From assembly GCF_007830265.1 (NCBI RefSeq), contig NZ_VLKE01000001.1, positions 1,736,001 to 1,800,000 on the forward strand: a stretch of 64,000 bases of DNA, read 5' to 3'. A program made the position numbers and the translations under genes. Below the pieces are notes generated by a model. It had not been told where the DNA came from and did no database searches. It saw nothing but the letters and a program-made list of their open reading frames with translations. Positions 16,591 to 23,598 of the stretch are shown one piece after another (within the stretch, counting starts at the first letter, position 1; every line of letters begins with the position of its first letter). The DNA is from Micromonospora olivasterospora. Lineage in GTDB: Bacteria; Actinomycetota; Actinomycetes; Mycobacteriales; Micromonosporaceae.

Positions 16591-16614
16591 TGGCACTTGG
16601 TAACACAAGTGCCA
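16591..16614. promoter_or_regulatory. Palindromic operator upstream of the second GntR gene
   Basis: TGGCACTTG, a 6-base centre, then CAAGTGCCA gives perfect 9-base arms, 14 bases before the GTG of the GntR gene at 16629. The inner ACTTG/CAAGT halves resemble operators of GntR repressors found on actinobacterial plasmids and integrative elements. It may also control the divergent small-gene run. Confidence 0.6.
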
Positions 16615-16628
16615 GGTACGGTGAGCGG

Positions 16629-17066
16629 GTGCCCACCCCGCACTACGGACAGCCCCGCTATCGCGTCATCGCGGACGAACTGAGGAAACGCATCGAGAGC
16701 GGCGCCATCCCGCCCGGAGCCCTCTTGCCAGCCGAAAGCGTGCTCACCGCCGAGTTCCGAGCCAGTCGCGGCACAATCCGGCAGGCCATCGCTGTTCTTC
16801 GAGAAAACGGGTTAGCAACCACCGAACACGGTAGAGGCACTTTCGCAAACGTTTACCCCAGCGACGACACTTCGGGCGGCCGACCCAACGGATTAGAAAC
16901 CAGGCAACGCGAGGTTATTGCCGGTGCGGAGCTTGCAGCTCTGTTCGGCATCGAGGTTGGAACGGCACTAATCGAGCATGAGAGTGTCATGCGGAAGGGA
17001 AAACAAGTAGATACGGTTACCCGAGCCTATCGGCTCCGTCCACCTAGTCAAAATGCTGAGCCTTAG
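16629..17066 (+). CDS. GntR family regulator, short form
   Basis: A 145-residue regulator from GTG 16629 (VPTPHYGQPRYRVIADELR). The winged helix-turn-helix is complete: ADELRKRIESGAIPPG, ESVLTAEFRASRGTIRQAI, ATTEHGRGTF. The C-terminal part is only about 70 residues and holds just the start of a UTRA-like domain (LFGIEVGTALIEHESVM), so the effector domain is shortened by roughly half. The palindrome 16591-16614 immediately upstream suggests autoregulation. Base composition is lower in GC than core genes. It is divergent from the DUF6907-like run and convergent with the nuclease/reverse transcriptase pair. Confidence 0.85.
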   Translation: MPTPHYGQPRYRVIADELRKRIESGAIPPGALLPAESVLTAEFRASRGTIRQAIAVLRENGLATTEHGRGTFANVYPSDDTSGGRPNGLETRQREVIAGAELAALFGIEVGTALIEHESVMRKGKQVDTVTRAYRLRPPSQNAEP

Positions 17067-17157
17067 GGCGCATGCTCAGACTTCATCGTGTCGCCCACCC
17101 GCATCTGCAAATCCTCACGGCAGCCGTGCAAGCAGGGGCCATCCGCCCGTTAGGCGC

Positions 17158-17829
17158 TTACGCGGATACCTGGAAGCCAACCATGGCGTCTACCAGATCG
17201 TTCACGAGCTCTACGCCTGCTCGCCCAGAAACCGCGAACGCGATCTCGTCCAGACTGCTCCTGAAGAGCCTGGCCCGGCGGGGATTGTAAAGACTAATCT
17301 CATCCACCGTCTGGTTGGACGCATACTTCATAGCACAATAAATCAGCACCTGGCGCAAATCAGTTCCTCGGAATGGGCGCGCAACCGTCTTGACCTCAAT
17401 GAGGTGATCCCCATCCGCCATGTCACCAAAAGCCGAACTCACTACCCCGCAGCCAGGAACGGGGTAAAAGTAGACTGGCCCATGCAGCGTTCCCGCAAGC
17501 CTCAACAGATTCTGCTGAATCAGCACAACCTCAAGTCTCTCCGACTCGGCTAGCGGGACATCGCCGAACTGACCACGCGGCAGCAGCGATATCAAATCGC
17601 TAGCAGCCCGTTCCGCGGCTTCGTCGTGTTCAAAGAGGGGCGCGTCGACTGCAGCGCGACGAAAAGCAGTTTCTGCAATCACGGCGCTCCTGCGGCCGTC
17701 GTGATTTAAGCGCACGGGCCTACCAAAAGGTGACTCGTTCTCATTGATCCAGCGAACGACCTGCTCCATCATAGGCGCATGCTGTCGCCAGATAGAGCCT
17801 TGAAGCGAGAATCGGCGAACGGAAATCAT
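17158..17829 (-). CDS. PD-(D/E)XK nuclease-like protein coupled to a reverse transcriptase
   Basis: This 223-residue protein starts at ATG 17829, which overlaps the reverse transcriptase stop as ATGA; ATG 17844 is a longer alternative. No family is recognised as a whole, but the second half reads FGDMADGDHLIEVKT, followed 10-15 residues later by LRQVLIY. That gives Asp136, Glu145, Lys147 and Gln160 in the order of a PD-(D/E)XK nuclease with the usual QxxxY motif. The N-terminal half is helical without clear motifs. The strict coupling to the reverse transcriptase argues that the two act together, most likely in phage defence. The nuclease call rests on motif reading only. GC is visibly low, as in its partner. 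Confidence 0.75.
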   Translation of the reverse strand: MISVRRFSLQGSIWRQHAPMMEQVVRWINENESPFGRPVRLNHDGRRSAVIAETAFRRAAVDAPLFEHDEAAERAASDLISLLPRGQFGDVPLAESERLEVVLIQQNLLRLAGTLHGPVYFYPVPGCGVVSSAFGDMADGDHLIEVKTVARPFRGTDLRQVLIYCAMKYASNQTVDEISLYNPRRARLFRSSLDEIAFAVSGRAGVELVNDLVDAMVGFQVSA

Positions 17830-19445
17830 ACGGGGATCATCCATCCAGGGCTGTTAAAACGATCAGCCGCCCATTTTTGGACAATATCATCGAAAGACCC
17901 AACCTCGGGCTTATTCGAGCGCCGCCAATGGCTTCCTTCATCGCCTAACGCATAGCTCGCAACTCTAAACGCCCGCTTAACCCAGGCGTGATCCGTGCCG
18001 AAGGAATGCTTCCTCTCACTGAGCCAATACCTTACGTTCCACCTCGCCAGTGCAAGCACAATATCACGCTGAATGTTGGGTGCGGACTTCATCCCATATC
18101 CATGGAACGAACTATAGGTTCGGATTAACATCCTTTCATTAAGGCTGTTCCGTCCAGCAGCGAGCACCCTGACGATATAGGCAAGGTTGAGGTCGTTCTT
18201 CGCGATGTAATGCTCCGCCTCTACCAGCCCTCTCACCGTCGCCTGAATCTCATCCACCGCGTCTCGATCGTCGATGTCATCGATACACTGACGAACGGCA
18301 AGCATAACCTGAGGGATGATAGGGGCAAGCGTCTCTACATTCTCCAAAAGCGATATGATCGCTTGGATCCGGCTTTCCTCATCCATATACCTCAAGGCGC
18401 CAACCAGCTTCCTCGTCAGGCTAACATGGATGCGGCCCTTCGTTATCTCGTCTCGCAGCAAGCTCAATACATCGAACTCGGATATCTGGGCCATCATGCG
18501 TTCGTAGTCGTCGACGGCAGTCGTAGAGTACGGGTCGAAGTGCAGCCGGAGTCCGAGGAATTTGCCAGCGCTGGCAGAATCCCCCTGCTGCTGCGACTCC
18601 ATGATGAGTTGATACTCCGCCGACGTCATAATCCGCGTTTTGGCCTTCTGAAGGGAAAACCCCTCGTTTCTCATCAACTTCTCGGAAAGCATTCCGATGC
18701 ATCGGTGGGCTGACTGCAAATCGTTGACGAAGAAGCGATAGTCGTCTGCATATCGGCAGAACTGTCCCGCATGAGCCTCAGCCAGCAGCAGCCTATCTAC
18801 CTGATTAAGGACCAATTCCGACAGCAATCTCGCCGCATTCCCCCCGACCGGAAGCCCATAGGAGGTTCCGCCACTTAGCTTGGTGAGTATCGAGATGATC
18901 TGCTTAGAGCGTTCCTTGCTCGGATCGTCGATATCCCGTAAGGCGTTCTCAAGTCGGTGGTGGTAGATCCGGGAGTAGAAGTCGGCAATATCTACGCTGA
19001 CGACATATGCGTGCCTAAGGGCTAGCTCATTGCATCTATCTTGGAACGACTTCCACCCGTCCAGCTTGAACATGCCTAGGCTGGGATCAGGCTCGTAGCG
19101 GTAGGAGAAAACTGTCTGCTCCTCAGGGCTGATCCGCGAGTCCTCGATGGCAGGAGCGAGTGACTCTACCACTCCGAGGAGGTAGGCGTTCCAGAGGGGA
19201 TCTATTTGGGTGGTCCACCTGTAGCCGGCGTAGCCTACTGGAGCCAAAGATGAATGGCTGGTAATGGGCGAACGCGCCAAACTTCCCTGGAAATCCGCGG
19301 CTATACCCTCCAAAAGATCAACGATTGATTCTCGACAGTCATGGAAGACGTGGTTTTCGAAAGGAAACGGGAAGACATCCGTATCGCCTTTAGTGGCAAC
19401 GTTCGCAACAGCTCGCGCAAGGGCCACGCGCTCAATCAGGGGCAT
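17826..19445 (-). CDS. Reverse transcriptase of the defence-associated (Abi/UG-like) type
   Basis: A 539-residue protein from ATG 19445 (MPLIERVALARAV), chosen over TTG 19481 because GAGG precedes it. The reverse transcriptase core is clear: motif A VSVDIADFYSRIYHHRL (Asp152), motif B GLPVGGNAARLLSELVL, catalytic YADD at 232-235 in FCRYADDYRFF, the KAKTRI lysine and KFLGL. After about residue 310 there is no maturase (X) or endonuclease domain but a long run of helices (DVLSLLRDE, TRKLVGALRYM, IIPQVMLAVRQC) like the alpha-helical repeats of AbiA/AbiK and unknown-group (UG) enzymes. That group mostly defends against phage (DRT systems). One line of the gene (18001-18060) counts 32 G+C of 60, far below neighbours, indicating transfer. 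Subtype not assignable. Confidence 0.9.
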   Translation of the reverse strand: MPLIERVALARAVANVATKGDTDVFPFPFENHVFHDCRESIVDLLEGIAADFQGSLARSPITSHSSLAPVGYAGYRWTTQIDPLWNAYLLGVVESLAPAIEDSRISPEEQTVFSYRYEPDPSLGMFKLDGWKSFQDRCNELALRHAYVVSVDIADFYSRIYHHRLENALRDIDDPSKERSKQIISILTKLSGGTSYGLPVGGNAARLLSELVLNQVDRLLLAEAHAGQFCRYADDYRFFVNDLQSAHRCIGMLSEKLMRNEGFSLQKAKTRIMTSAEYQLIMESQQQGDSASAGKFLGLRLHFDPYSTTAVDDYERMMAQISEFDVLSLLRDEITKGRIHVSLTRKLVGALRYMDEESRIQAIISLLENVETLAPIIPQVMLAVRQCIDDIDDRDAVDEIQATVRGLVEAEHYIAKNDLNLAYIVRVLAAGRNSLNERMLIRTYSSFHGYGMKSAPNIQRDIVLALARWNVRYWLSERKHSFGTDHAWVKRAFRVASYALGDEGSHWRRSNKPEVGSFDDIVQKWAADRFNSPGWMIPV

Positions 19446-19640
19446 TAGAACCTCGAATATCTTTCCCGTCGGACCGACCAAGATAACCCGAGCCCCACGG
19501 GAATATCAAGTGGATATCCGGCAAGCGCAAGGCTTCCCGGGTTCCTTTTGGGAGCTTCGCCTGATAGATCTGTTACGTCCAATAGTCGAGTGACGCCACC
19601 TATAATCTTTTGTGGATCCAGCAGCAGCGAGATTCAGTTA
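19446..19640 (-). promoter_or_regulatory. AT-rich leader of the reverse transcriptase gene
   Basis: On the reverse strand GATTATAGG near 19600 could hold a -10 box, leaving a leader of about 150 bases before the ATG. Several defence reverse transcriptases have a non-coding template RNA beside the gene, so this leader is a place to look for one. No strong fold was found by eye. Confidence 0.25.
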
Positions 19641-19660
19641 CCAAAGGCGCCACACCAGGC

Positions 19661-20145
19661 AGATGACCATGCCCGAACCCCATCCTCTGGACTGCCGAAT
19701 TGCTCTAGTCATGATCAAGGCACCGCGCTTCGCGCGGTGCAGGGGCGGTGAGCCCGGCCGGCGGCAAGCCGCCCCGGCCGCCTCCGGCGCCGGGGCGGTC
19801 AGCCACCGACAGCCGCCGGGTACCCGCCCCGCCCTGACCGAGAGAAGGCCGCGATCACGCCAGGCGGTACGGAAGCCGAACGGGTCGGCCTGGTCGCGGC
19901 TCGGGGCTTCCGGCTGCCGCGCCAGTCCAACCCCGGGACTGGCTTGCCCCCGGCCTGTCTCCCGCAGCCACCGCGGGCCGCCAGGCAAGCCTCTCAGCCG
20001 GCCCGTACGCCCGCGCCAGGCAGCCACCCACCCCGATCCTGGGCAGCGAGCACCAGGCCGTCAGAAGCATGATCGACCCGCCCACGATCTGCCCACAGCG
20101 AGTCGTAGAGGACTGGACCCAGCCGGACTCGGCGAGATCAACGAC
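19661..20145. other. GC-rich non-coding stretch with hairpins
   Basis: No convincing gene is seen. A perfect 9-base hairpin GCACCGCGC/GCGCGGTGC with a TTC loop is at 19720-19740, followed by a dense GGCCGGCGGC/GCCGCC palindromic stretch to about 19800 that repeats GGGGCGGT twice. The Arg-rich open frames on both strands lack ribosome-binding sites. Confidence 0.45.
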
Positions 20146-20185
20146 AACGGCCCCCGATCAGCATTCCTGCTGGTCAGGGGCCGTT
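20146..20185 (-). terminator. Terminator after tRNA-Tyr
   Basis: AACGGCCCC and GGGGCCGTT form the outer arms of an imperfect 40-base hairpin nine bases past the CCA end of tRNA-Tyr, followed on the reverse strand by GTCGTTG. Confidence 0.65.
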
Positions 20186-20193
20186 CTCGCACC

Positions 20194-20277
20194 TGGTGGC
20201 GGGTAGAGGATTCGAACCTCTGTAGCTTTCGCGACGGATTTACAGTCCGCTCCCATTGGCCGCTCGGGCAACCCGCC
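20194..20277 (-). tRNA. tRNA-Tyr (anticodon GTA) with encoded CCA
   Basis: A class II tRNA with a long variable arm. The acceptor GGCGGGT pairs with ACCCGCC, the anticodon loop is CTGTAAA, the T arm has GGTTCGAATCC, and CCA is encoded at 20194-20196. The accessory region 8.8-20.1 kb lies directly beyond its 3' end, the usual side for island insertion. Confidence 0.95.
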
Positions 20278-20426
20278 AGGGCGTCGCCGCCTCGGCGTAC
20301 CGCGGCAGCGGAGCCAAGGATAGCGGCTGCTCCCCGGCCCCGCGCAACCGGGTACCGTCAGAGGGTCGTACCGCTGGTCAGTGGACGACGCGTACGTGCA
20401 GACCGCCGGACAGCAGGAGCATGAGT

Positions 20427-20921
20427 ATGGCAGCGAACCCGTCGTTCGACATCGTGAGCAAGGTCGACCGCCAGGAGGTCGACAACGCCCTCCGCCAGGC
20501 GGAGAAGGAGCTCGCGACGCGGTTCGACTTCCGGGGGACCGGCGCGGAGATCTCCTGGTCGGGCGAGGAGGCGATCAGCCTCCAGGCGGAGACCGAGGAG
20601 CGGGTCCGGGCCGCCCTGGACGTCTTCAAGGAGAAGCTGGTCAAGCGGAACATCTCGCTCAAGTCGCTGGACGCCGGTGACGCCCGTCCCTCGGGCAAGG
20701 TGTTCAAGATCGATGCCAAGGTGATCCAGGGCATCGACTCGGACAAGGCCAAGGCGATCAGCAAGAAGATCCGTGAGGAGGGGCCGAAGGGCGTCCAGGC
20801 CCAGATCCAGGGCGACCAGCTCCGGGTCACGGGCAAGAAGAAGGACGACCTCCAGGCCGTCATCGCCCTGCTGAAGGGCGAGGACTTCGGCGTCGCCCTT
20901 CAGTTCACCAACTACAGGTAG
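20427..20921 (+). CDS. yajQ: YajQ family nucleotide-binding protein
   Basis: A 164-residue YajQ/UPF0234 protein. Members bind nucleotides, in some species cyclic-di-GMP, and form two ferredoxin-like domains. Conserved segments include [26 protein letters not shown] and the end [11 protein letters not shown]. The second ATG (20427) is chosen because AGGAG stands seven bases before it and one base before the first ATG. The last codons coincide with a 15-base direct repeat (20901-20915), so the stop codon may have been supplied by an inserted element. A link with the cyclic-di-GMP enzyme at 5789-8341 is possible but not shown. Confidence 0.95.
   Translation: MAANPSFDIVSKVDRQEVDNALRQAEKELATRFDFRGTGAEISWSGEEAISLQAETEERVRAALDVFKEKLVKRNISLKSLDAGDARPSGKVFKIDAKVIQGIDSDKAKAISKKIREEGPKGVQAQIQGDQLRVTGKKKDDLQAVIALLKGEDFGVALQFTNYR
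20901..20915 (+). repeat. Candidate attL, 15-base direct repeat, copy 1
   Basis: CAGTTCACCAACTAC within the last codons of yajQ, identical to 23599-23613. Confidence 0.55.
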
Positions 20922-21182
20922 GGCGGCCTGGGCCGGCCCGCTCAGCGGGCTGGCCACGCCTTGTTACCTGGGCATACGTCGTCACCAGTGGTCGTCGTTG
21001 GTTGCTCGCGATCGGCCTCCGACGGCCTGGTGACGGCCTGGGCGTGGCCCTCGTCGACCCCTTGCCCCCCAGCCAACGATCCGAGCAAGCCGACCTGCGA
21101 TAACAAGCGGCCACGCTGGCGCTTCCGTCCACCGTGGTCCATCGGCGTCCTGCCTTGTTCGTCACGGTCGTCACTCAGTTAG

Positions 21183-21497
21183 TCACTCGGGCACCTGGGC
21201 GACGGGATGTGCTGCAAGGCAGACCTCGCACCGGACGATCGCAGGCGGTATCGGTTTGGCCCATGAATCGCGTGCCGTGAACGCTTGGCTCTCGGCCGGG
21301 ATGCAGCCCGGCCGCCGGGCCAACTGTCCCGCATGGGCACGCATCCGCCCGCTGCCCTCGAAGTAGAGGTTGCTGTAGTCATCGCGAATCGGCCCATGAT
21401 CGTGGGTGCGTGCTACCAAGGGATCGACGACCTCAAACCAGGTGACCAGACAACCAGAGTCAACGAGCGGACGCGCCCCTTCATCGTCGGGCTCCAT
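21183..21497 (-). CDS. Hypothetical protein (104 aa) in the element
   Basis: The open frame is longer, but ATG 21497 (MEPDDEGARPLVDSG) has AGGGAGG eight bases upstream and is chosen. The protein contains WFEVVDPLVARTHDHG, DDYSNLYFEGSGRMRAHAGQ and, near the end, the pair CEVC, which with upstream His residues might bind a metal. No family recognised. It lies alone between the yajQ end and the three-gene run. Confidence 0.6.
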   Translation of the reverse strand: MEPDDEGARPLVDSGCLVTWFEVVDPLVARTHDHGPIRDDYSNLYFEGSGRMRAHAGQLARRPGCIPAESQAFTARDSWAKPIPPAIVRCEVCLAAHPVAQVPE

Positions 21498-21566
21498 GCG
21501 GCGGTGACCTCCCTGGCGTGAAAGACCCACCACTGACCATACGCAGTCGGCAGCGACAATCATGCT

Positions 21567-21584
21567 GACCGCTTCGGTGTGAAC
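21567..21584. repeat. 18-base direct repeat, copy 1
   Basis: GACCGCTTCGGTGTGAAC, identical to 23030-23047. Each copy has a CACCGTTGCTGT segment near it (about 21664 and 23003). Both copies lie inside the putative element. Confidence 0.6.
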
Positions 21585-21705
21585 TCTCGGCGGAGCGGTC
21601 TGATCAGGTGTCGTCCGAGGCGAACCGGCCTGCTGCGGGCCGTCTCGGTCCGGTGCGGTTGCCACCGTTGCTGTACTCCGCTGCTGTACTGCTGGCGTCA
21701 GCTCC

Positions 21706-21924
21706 TCACCGCAGCCAGCCCAGGAAGCGGCGATGCAGGGCGCCGGCGGGCGCCCACGTCAGATCCTCTGCGGCGCGGGCGAACTGCGCGCCCATGTACA
21801 ACGCGAGGGACATCGGCGCATCCGCGTACTCCGCTTGCAGTTCCTGCCGGCGGGTCCGGCAGGGCCAGGGCGCGCCGCAGCCGCCGCAGCTCCAGATCGG
21901 CAGCACCGGGCCATGGGTGGTCAC
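21706..21924 (-). CDS. Small Cys-rich protein of an actinobacterial accessory family (72 aa)
   Basis: Starts at GTG 21924, overlapping the previous stop by four bases. It has CGGCGAPWPC near residue 13, then EYADAPMSLALYMGAQFARAAEDL and the end HRRFLGWLR. Proteins with this CGxPWPC start and FLGWLR end are frequent in Streptomyces and relatives beside GntR genes and are sometimes mislabelled flavin reductase; I recall the pattern but not a function. The Cys pair could bind zinc. Last gene of a run of three. Confidence 0.7.
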   Translation of the reverse strand: MTTHGPVLPIWSCGGCGAPWPCRTRRQELQAEYADAPMSLALYMGAQFARAAEDLTWAPAGALHRRFLGWLR

Positions 21925-22100
21925 GCCCGCACCCCAAGGTAGCGCGCCATGATCGTCCGGGCCTGCCGGCTGGTCGCCCACTCCACCTGCCAACACGGGT
22001 ACGGCACCAGCCGCGACCACCACGCTCGGCAGCCGACGCACATCCCGTCGAGCCCTCGGAACTGTACGGCGAGGATCGCCCGCTCTTGGTCGTCGTTCAC
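21921..22100 (-). CDS. Small hypothetical protein (59 aa), middle gene of the run
   Basis: GTG 22100 overlaps the upstream stop as GTGA, and the stop overlaps the next GTG the same way, which is the main support. The protein includes GMCVGCRAWWSRLVPYPCW, a CxxC followed by aromatic residues, and a C-terminal helix ATSRQARTIMARYLG. A zinc-knuckle fold is possible. No family recognised. Confidence 0.65.
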   Translation of the reverse strand: MNDDQERAILAVQFRGLDGMCVGCRAWWSRLVPYPCWQVEWATSRQARTIMARYLGVRA

Positions 22101-22369
22101 CTGGCCTCCCCGTCCGGCCAGTGGCCACGGTTGATCGGGATCCGGTGCCGGGCACGGCAGGGCAGGTCGGCACCGCAGCGGCAGACCCGGCGCCACCTTC
22201 GCCAGCACCACACCGGCCGGTGCCGCCGGGCGAGGGTCAGAGCGACCGCCAAGACGTACTCGTCGTACGAGACACGCCGCACCGGGCTCCCTACCGTGTC
22301 ATCGGAGCTGGCCATCTCGGCGTTCTCGGAAACTGGTGCCGCGACGCCGGAGCCAAATGGGCTGGTCAT
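22097..22369 (-). CDS. Small Arg/Cys-rich hypothetical protein (90 aa), first gene of the run
   Basis: ATG 22369 has GGGAGG a few bases upstream; the 27 codons before it are rejected. The protein begins MTSPFGSGVAAPVSEN, has an acidic N-terminal third and a basic end RRWRRVCRCGADLPCRARH with three Cys in CRCGADLPC. It heads a three-gene run with 4-base overlaps, divergent from the GntR gene at 22590. Function unknown. Confidence 0.65.
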   Translation of the reverse strand: MTSPFGSGVAAPVSENAEMASSDDTVGSPVRRVSYDEYVLAVALTLARRHRPVWCWRRWRRVCRCGADLPCRARHRIPINRGHWPDGEAR

Positions 22370-22396
22370 GCTGCCTCCCGCCGGTTCCCGAACGGT

Positions 22397-22443
22397 GCCG
22401 TGGGTGCCCGGTCGATCGTGATTCGGAGCTGGGCACCCACGGC
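22397..22443. promoter_or_regulatory. 13-base inverted repeat in the divergent promoter region
   Basis: GCCGTGGGTGCCC (22397-22409) and its perfect complement (22431-22443) lie between the three-gene run and the GntR gene. It may be the GntR operator or a leader hairpin of the run. Confidence 0.5.
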
Positions 22444-22589
22444 AGGGCACCCGGCCGCCAAGCTGGGTAGCCCCACGAGCAACTTAGGACGCAATGTGCG
22501 CAGAGTCAACAGCTCATGACACATGGCGTTGTAGGTGGGGCCTGACCTGTGATCTGCTTGGACCAGCCGCCAAGCTGGGAGCACCACCA

Positions 22590-22814
22590 ATGTCTGAAGC
22601 TGCCTACCTGCAAGTTGCTCGGGACATCCGCGAGCAGATCAGCTCCGGCCACCTGAAGCCGGGCGACAAACTGCCGTCCTTCGCCGCCCTGTGCGAGCAC
22701 TACAAGGTCAGCAACACCGTCATCCGAGCCGCAATGCTTCTACTCAAAGCCGAGAGGCTCATCGACGGCCGGCAGGGTAAGGGCGTGTACGTCTCGGACC
22801 CGCTCCCCGAGTAG
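22590..22814 (+). CDS. GntR family winged-helix regulator, DNA-binding domain only (74 aa)
   Basis: Starts at ATG 22590 (MSEAAYLQVARDIREQ) with GGGAG upstream. It consists of just a winged helix-turn-helix: SGHLKPGDKLPSFAALCEHYKVS, NTVIRAAMLLLKAERL and GRQGKGVYVSDP. No effector domain is present. Such minimal GntR proteins occur on actinobacterial integrative elements. It is divergent from the small Cys-rich genes and probably controls them. Confidence 0.85.
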   Translation: MSEAAYLQVARDIREQISSGHLKPGDKLPSFAALCEHYKVSNTVIRAAMLLLKAERLIDGRQGKGVYVSDPLPE

Positions 22815-22988
22815 GAGCAGCAGAGCAGCCCGACCACAGCAGGCCCGGCCTTCCAGCACGAGCGACACCGGGCCTGATGCCTCGATCTCGCGCTTGTAAG
22901 TCCTGGGCGCTCTGTCCGGTATCGTCCGCGCACGTCTCTGACGTCGGGCGTTGATCCGCCGCCGGCTGGCTTCGGCTCACGCTGTTCT

Positions 22989-23028
22989 GCCCTGTTGCTG
23001 TCACCGTTGCTGTCGACAGCAACAGGGC
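22989..23028. repeat. 14-base inverted repeat
   Basis: GCCCTGTTGCTGTC and its perfect complement GACAGCAACAGGGC enclose 12 bases. It stands directly before copy 2 of the 18-base repeat. It could be a terminator of the GntR gene or a recombination/replication site of the element. Confidence 0.55.
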
Positions 23029-23029
23029 C

Positions 23030-23047
23030 GACCGCTTCGGTGTGAAC
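23030..23047. repeat. 18-base direct repeat, copy 2
   Basis: GACCGCTTCGGTGTGAAC, identical to 21567-21584. Confidence 0.6.
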
Positions 23048-23166
23048 GCGGTCGCGGGCCACCGTTGGATGTCCTCGGATGCCGTTCTGCCTTGTACGGG
23101 CTGCTCTCCTGCCCTGTGTCGTCTGCTATCGGTCGATGCTGTTGCTCTCGCTGTCTCCTGGCTGCC

Positions 23167-23376
23167 TCAATCCGCCGTCTGCCGGTTGGCGTTGCGCAGG
23201 CGCCGGACACCACCGCGCAACAGCCAACCGCCGCCGTAGCACAGTGGGAATGCCAACCAGGACGGCCGCCATGACCAGCTCTTCGTCCACGAGTACAGTC
23301 CAATGCCGAATCCAGCGGCAGCCGCCAACGCGCCCGCCACTGCCAGTAGGAGATGAGCGAGACGCCGCCGACGCAT
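23167..23376 (-). CDS. Small two-span membrane protein (69 aa)
   Basis: MRRRRLAHLLLAVAGALAAA gives a basic start and a first span. A second hydrophobic stretch lies around WLAFPLCYGGGWLL, and the tail RRLRNANRQTAD is basic, so both ends would be cytoplasmic. No ribosome-binding site is visible, so leaderless translation or a wrong start is possible. Such small membrane proteins are frequent on integrative elements (for example spread or entry-exclusion functions), but nothing specific is recognised. Confidence 0.45.
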   Translation of the reverse strand: MRRRRLAHLLLAVAGALAAAAGFGIGLYSWTKSWSWRPSWLAFPLCYGGGWLLRGGVRRLRNANRQTAD

Positions 23377-23598
23377 GCCGGCAGTAGACCACGATCCCGC
23401 AAGGCCGGCCCAGAGACAGCCCAGGCACCGTCAGTTTGGAAGGTGCCTTGACTTCCAGACAAATCGTTGCAGCGACGCTGGTAGTGAAGTCTGTCGCAGG
23501 CTTAGGCCGTGATGGGCCGGGCTGGTAGAGGCCGTTGCTGACCCTTGTTGACCGTCTCGGCGGGCACGCAACGGGCACGGTGTCGACTTGTCACGCCC

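Noticed and set aside
17826..19445. Reverse transcriptase as group II intron or retron
   Set aside because: No maturase or HNH domain, no intron RNA ends, and the C-terminus is a long helical repeat; no msr/msd-like inverted repeat pair was seen.
9398..20200. Second copy of the tRNA-Tyr 3' end as island boundary
   Set aside because: No match to the T-arm or acceptor end was found by eye in this stretch.
19612..20424. 270-residue plus-strand ORF and 129-residue reverse ORF
   Set aside because: They cross the palindromic stretch and the tRNA-Tyr gene and consist mainly of Arg, Pro and Gly.
20922..23598. Integrase or excisionase gene within the yajQ element
   Set aside because: All frames were read; none shows tyrosine or serine recombinase motifs.
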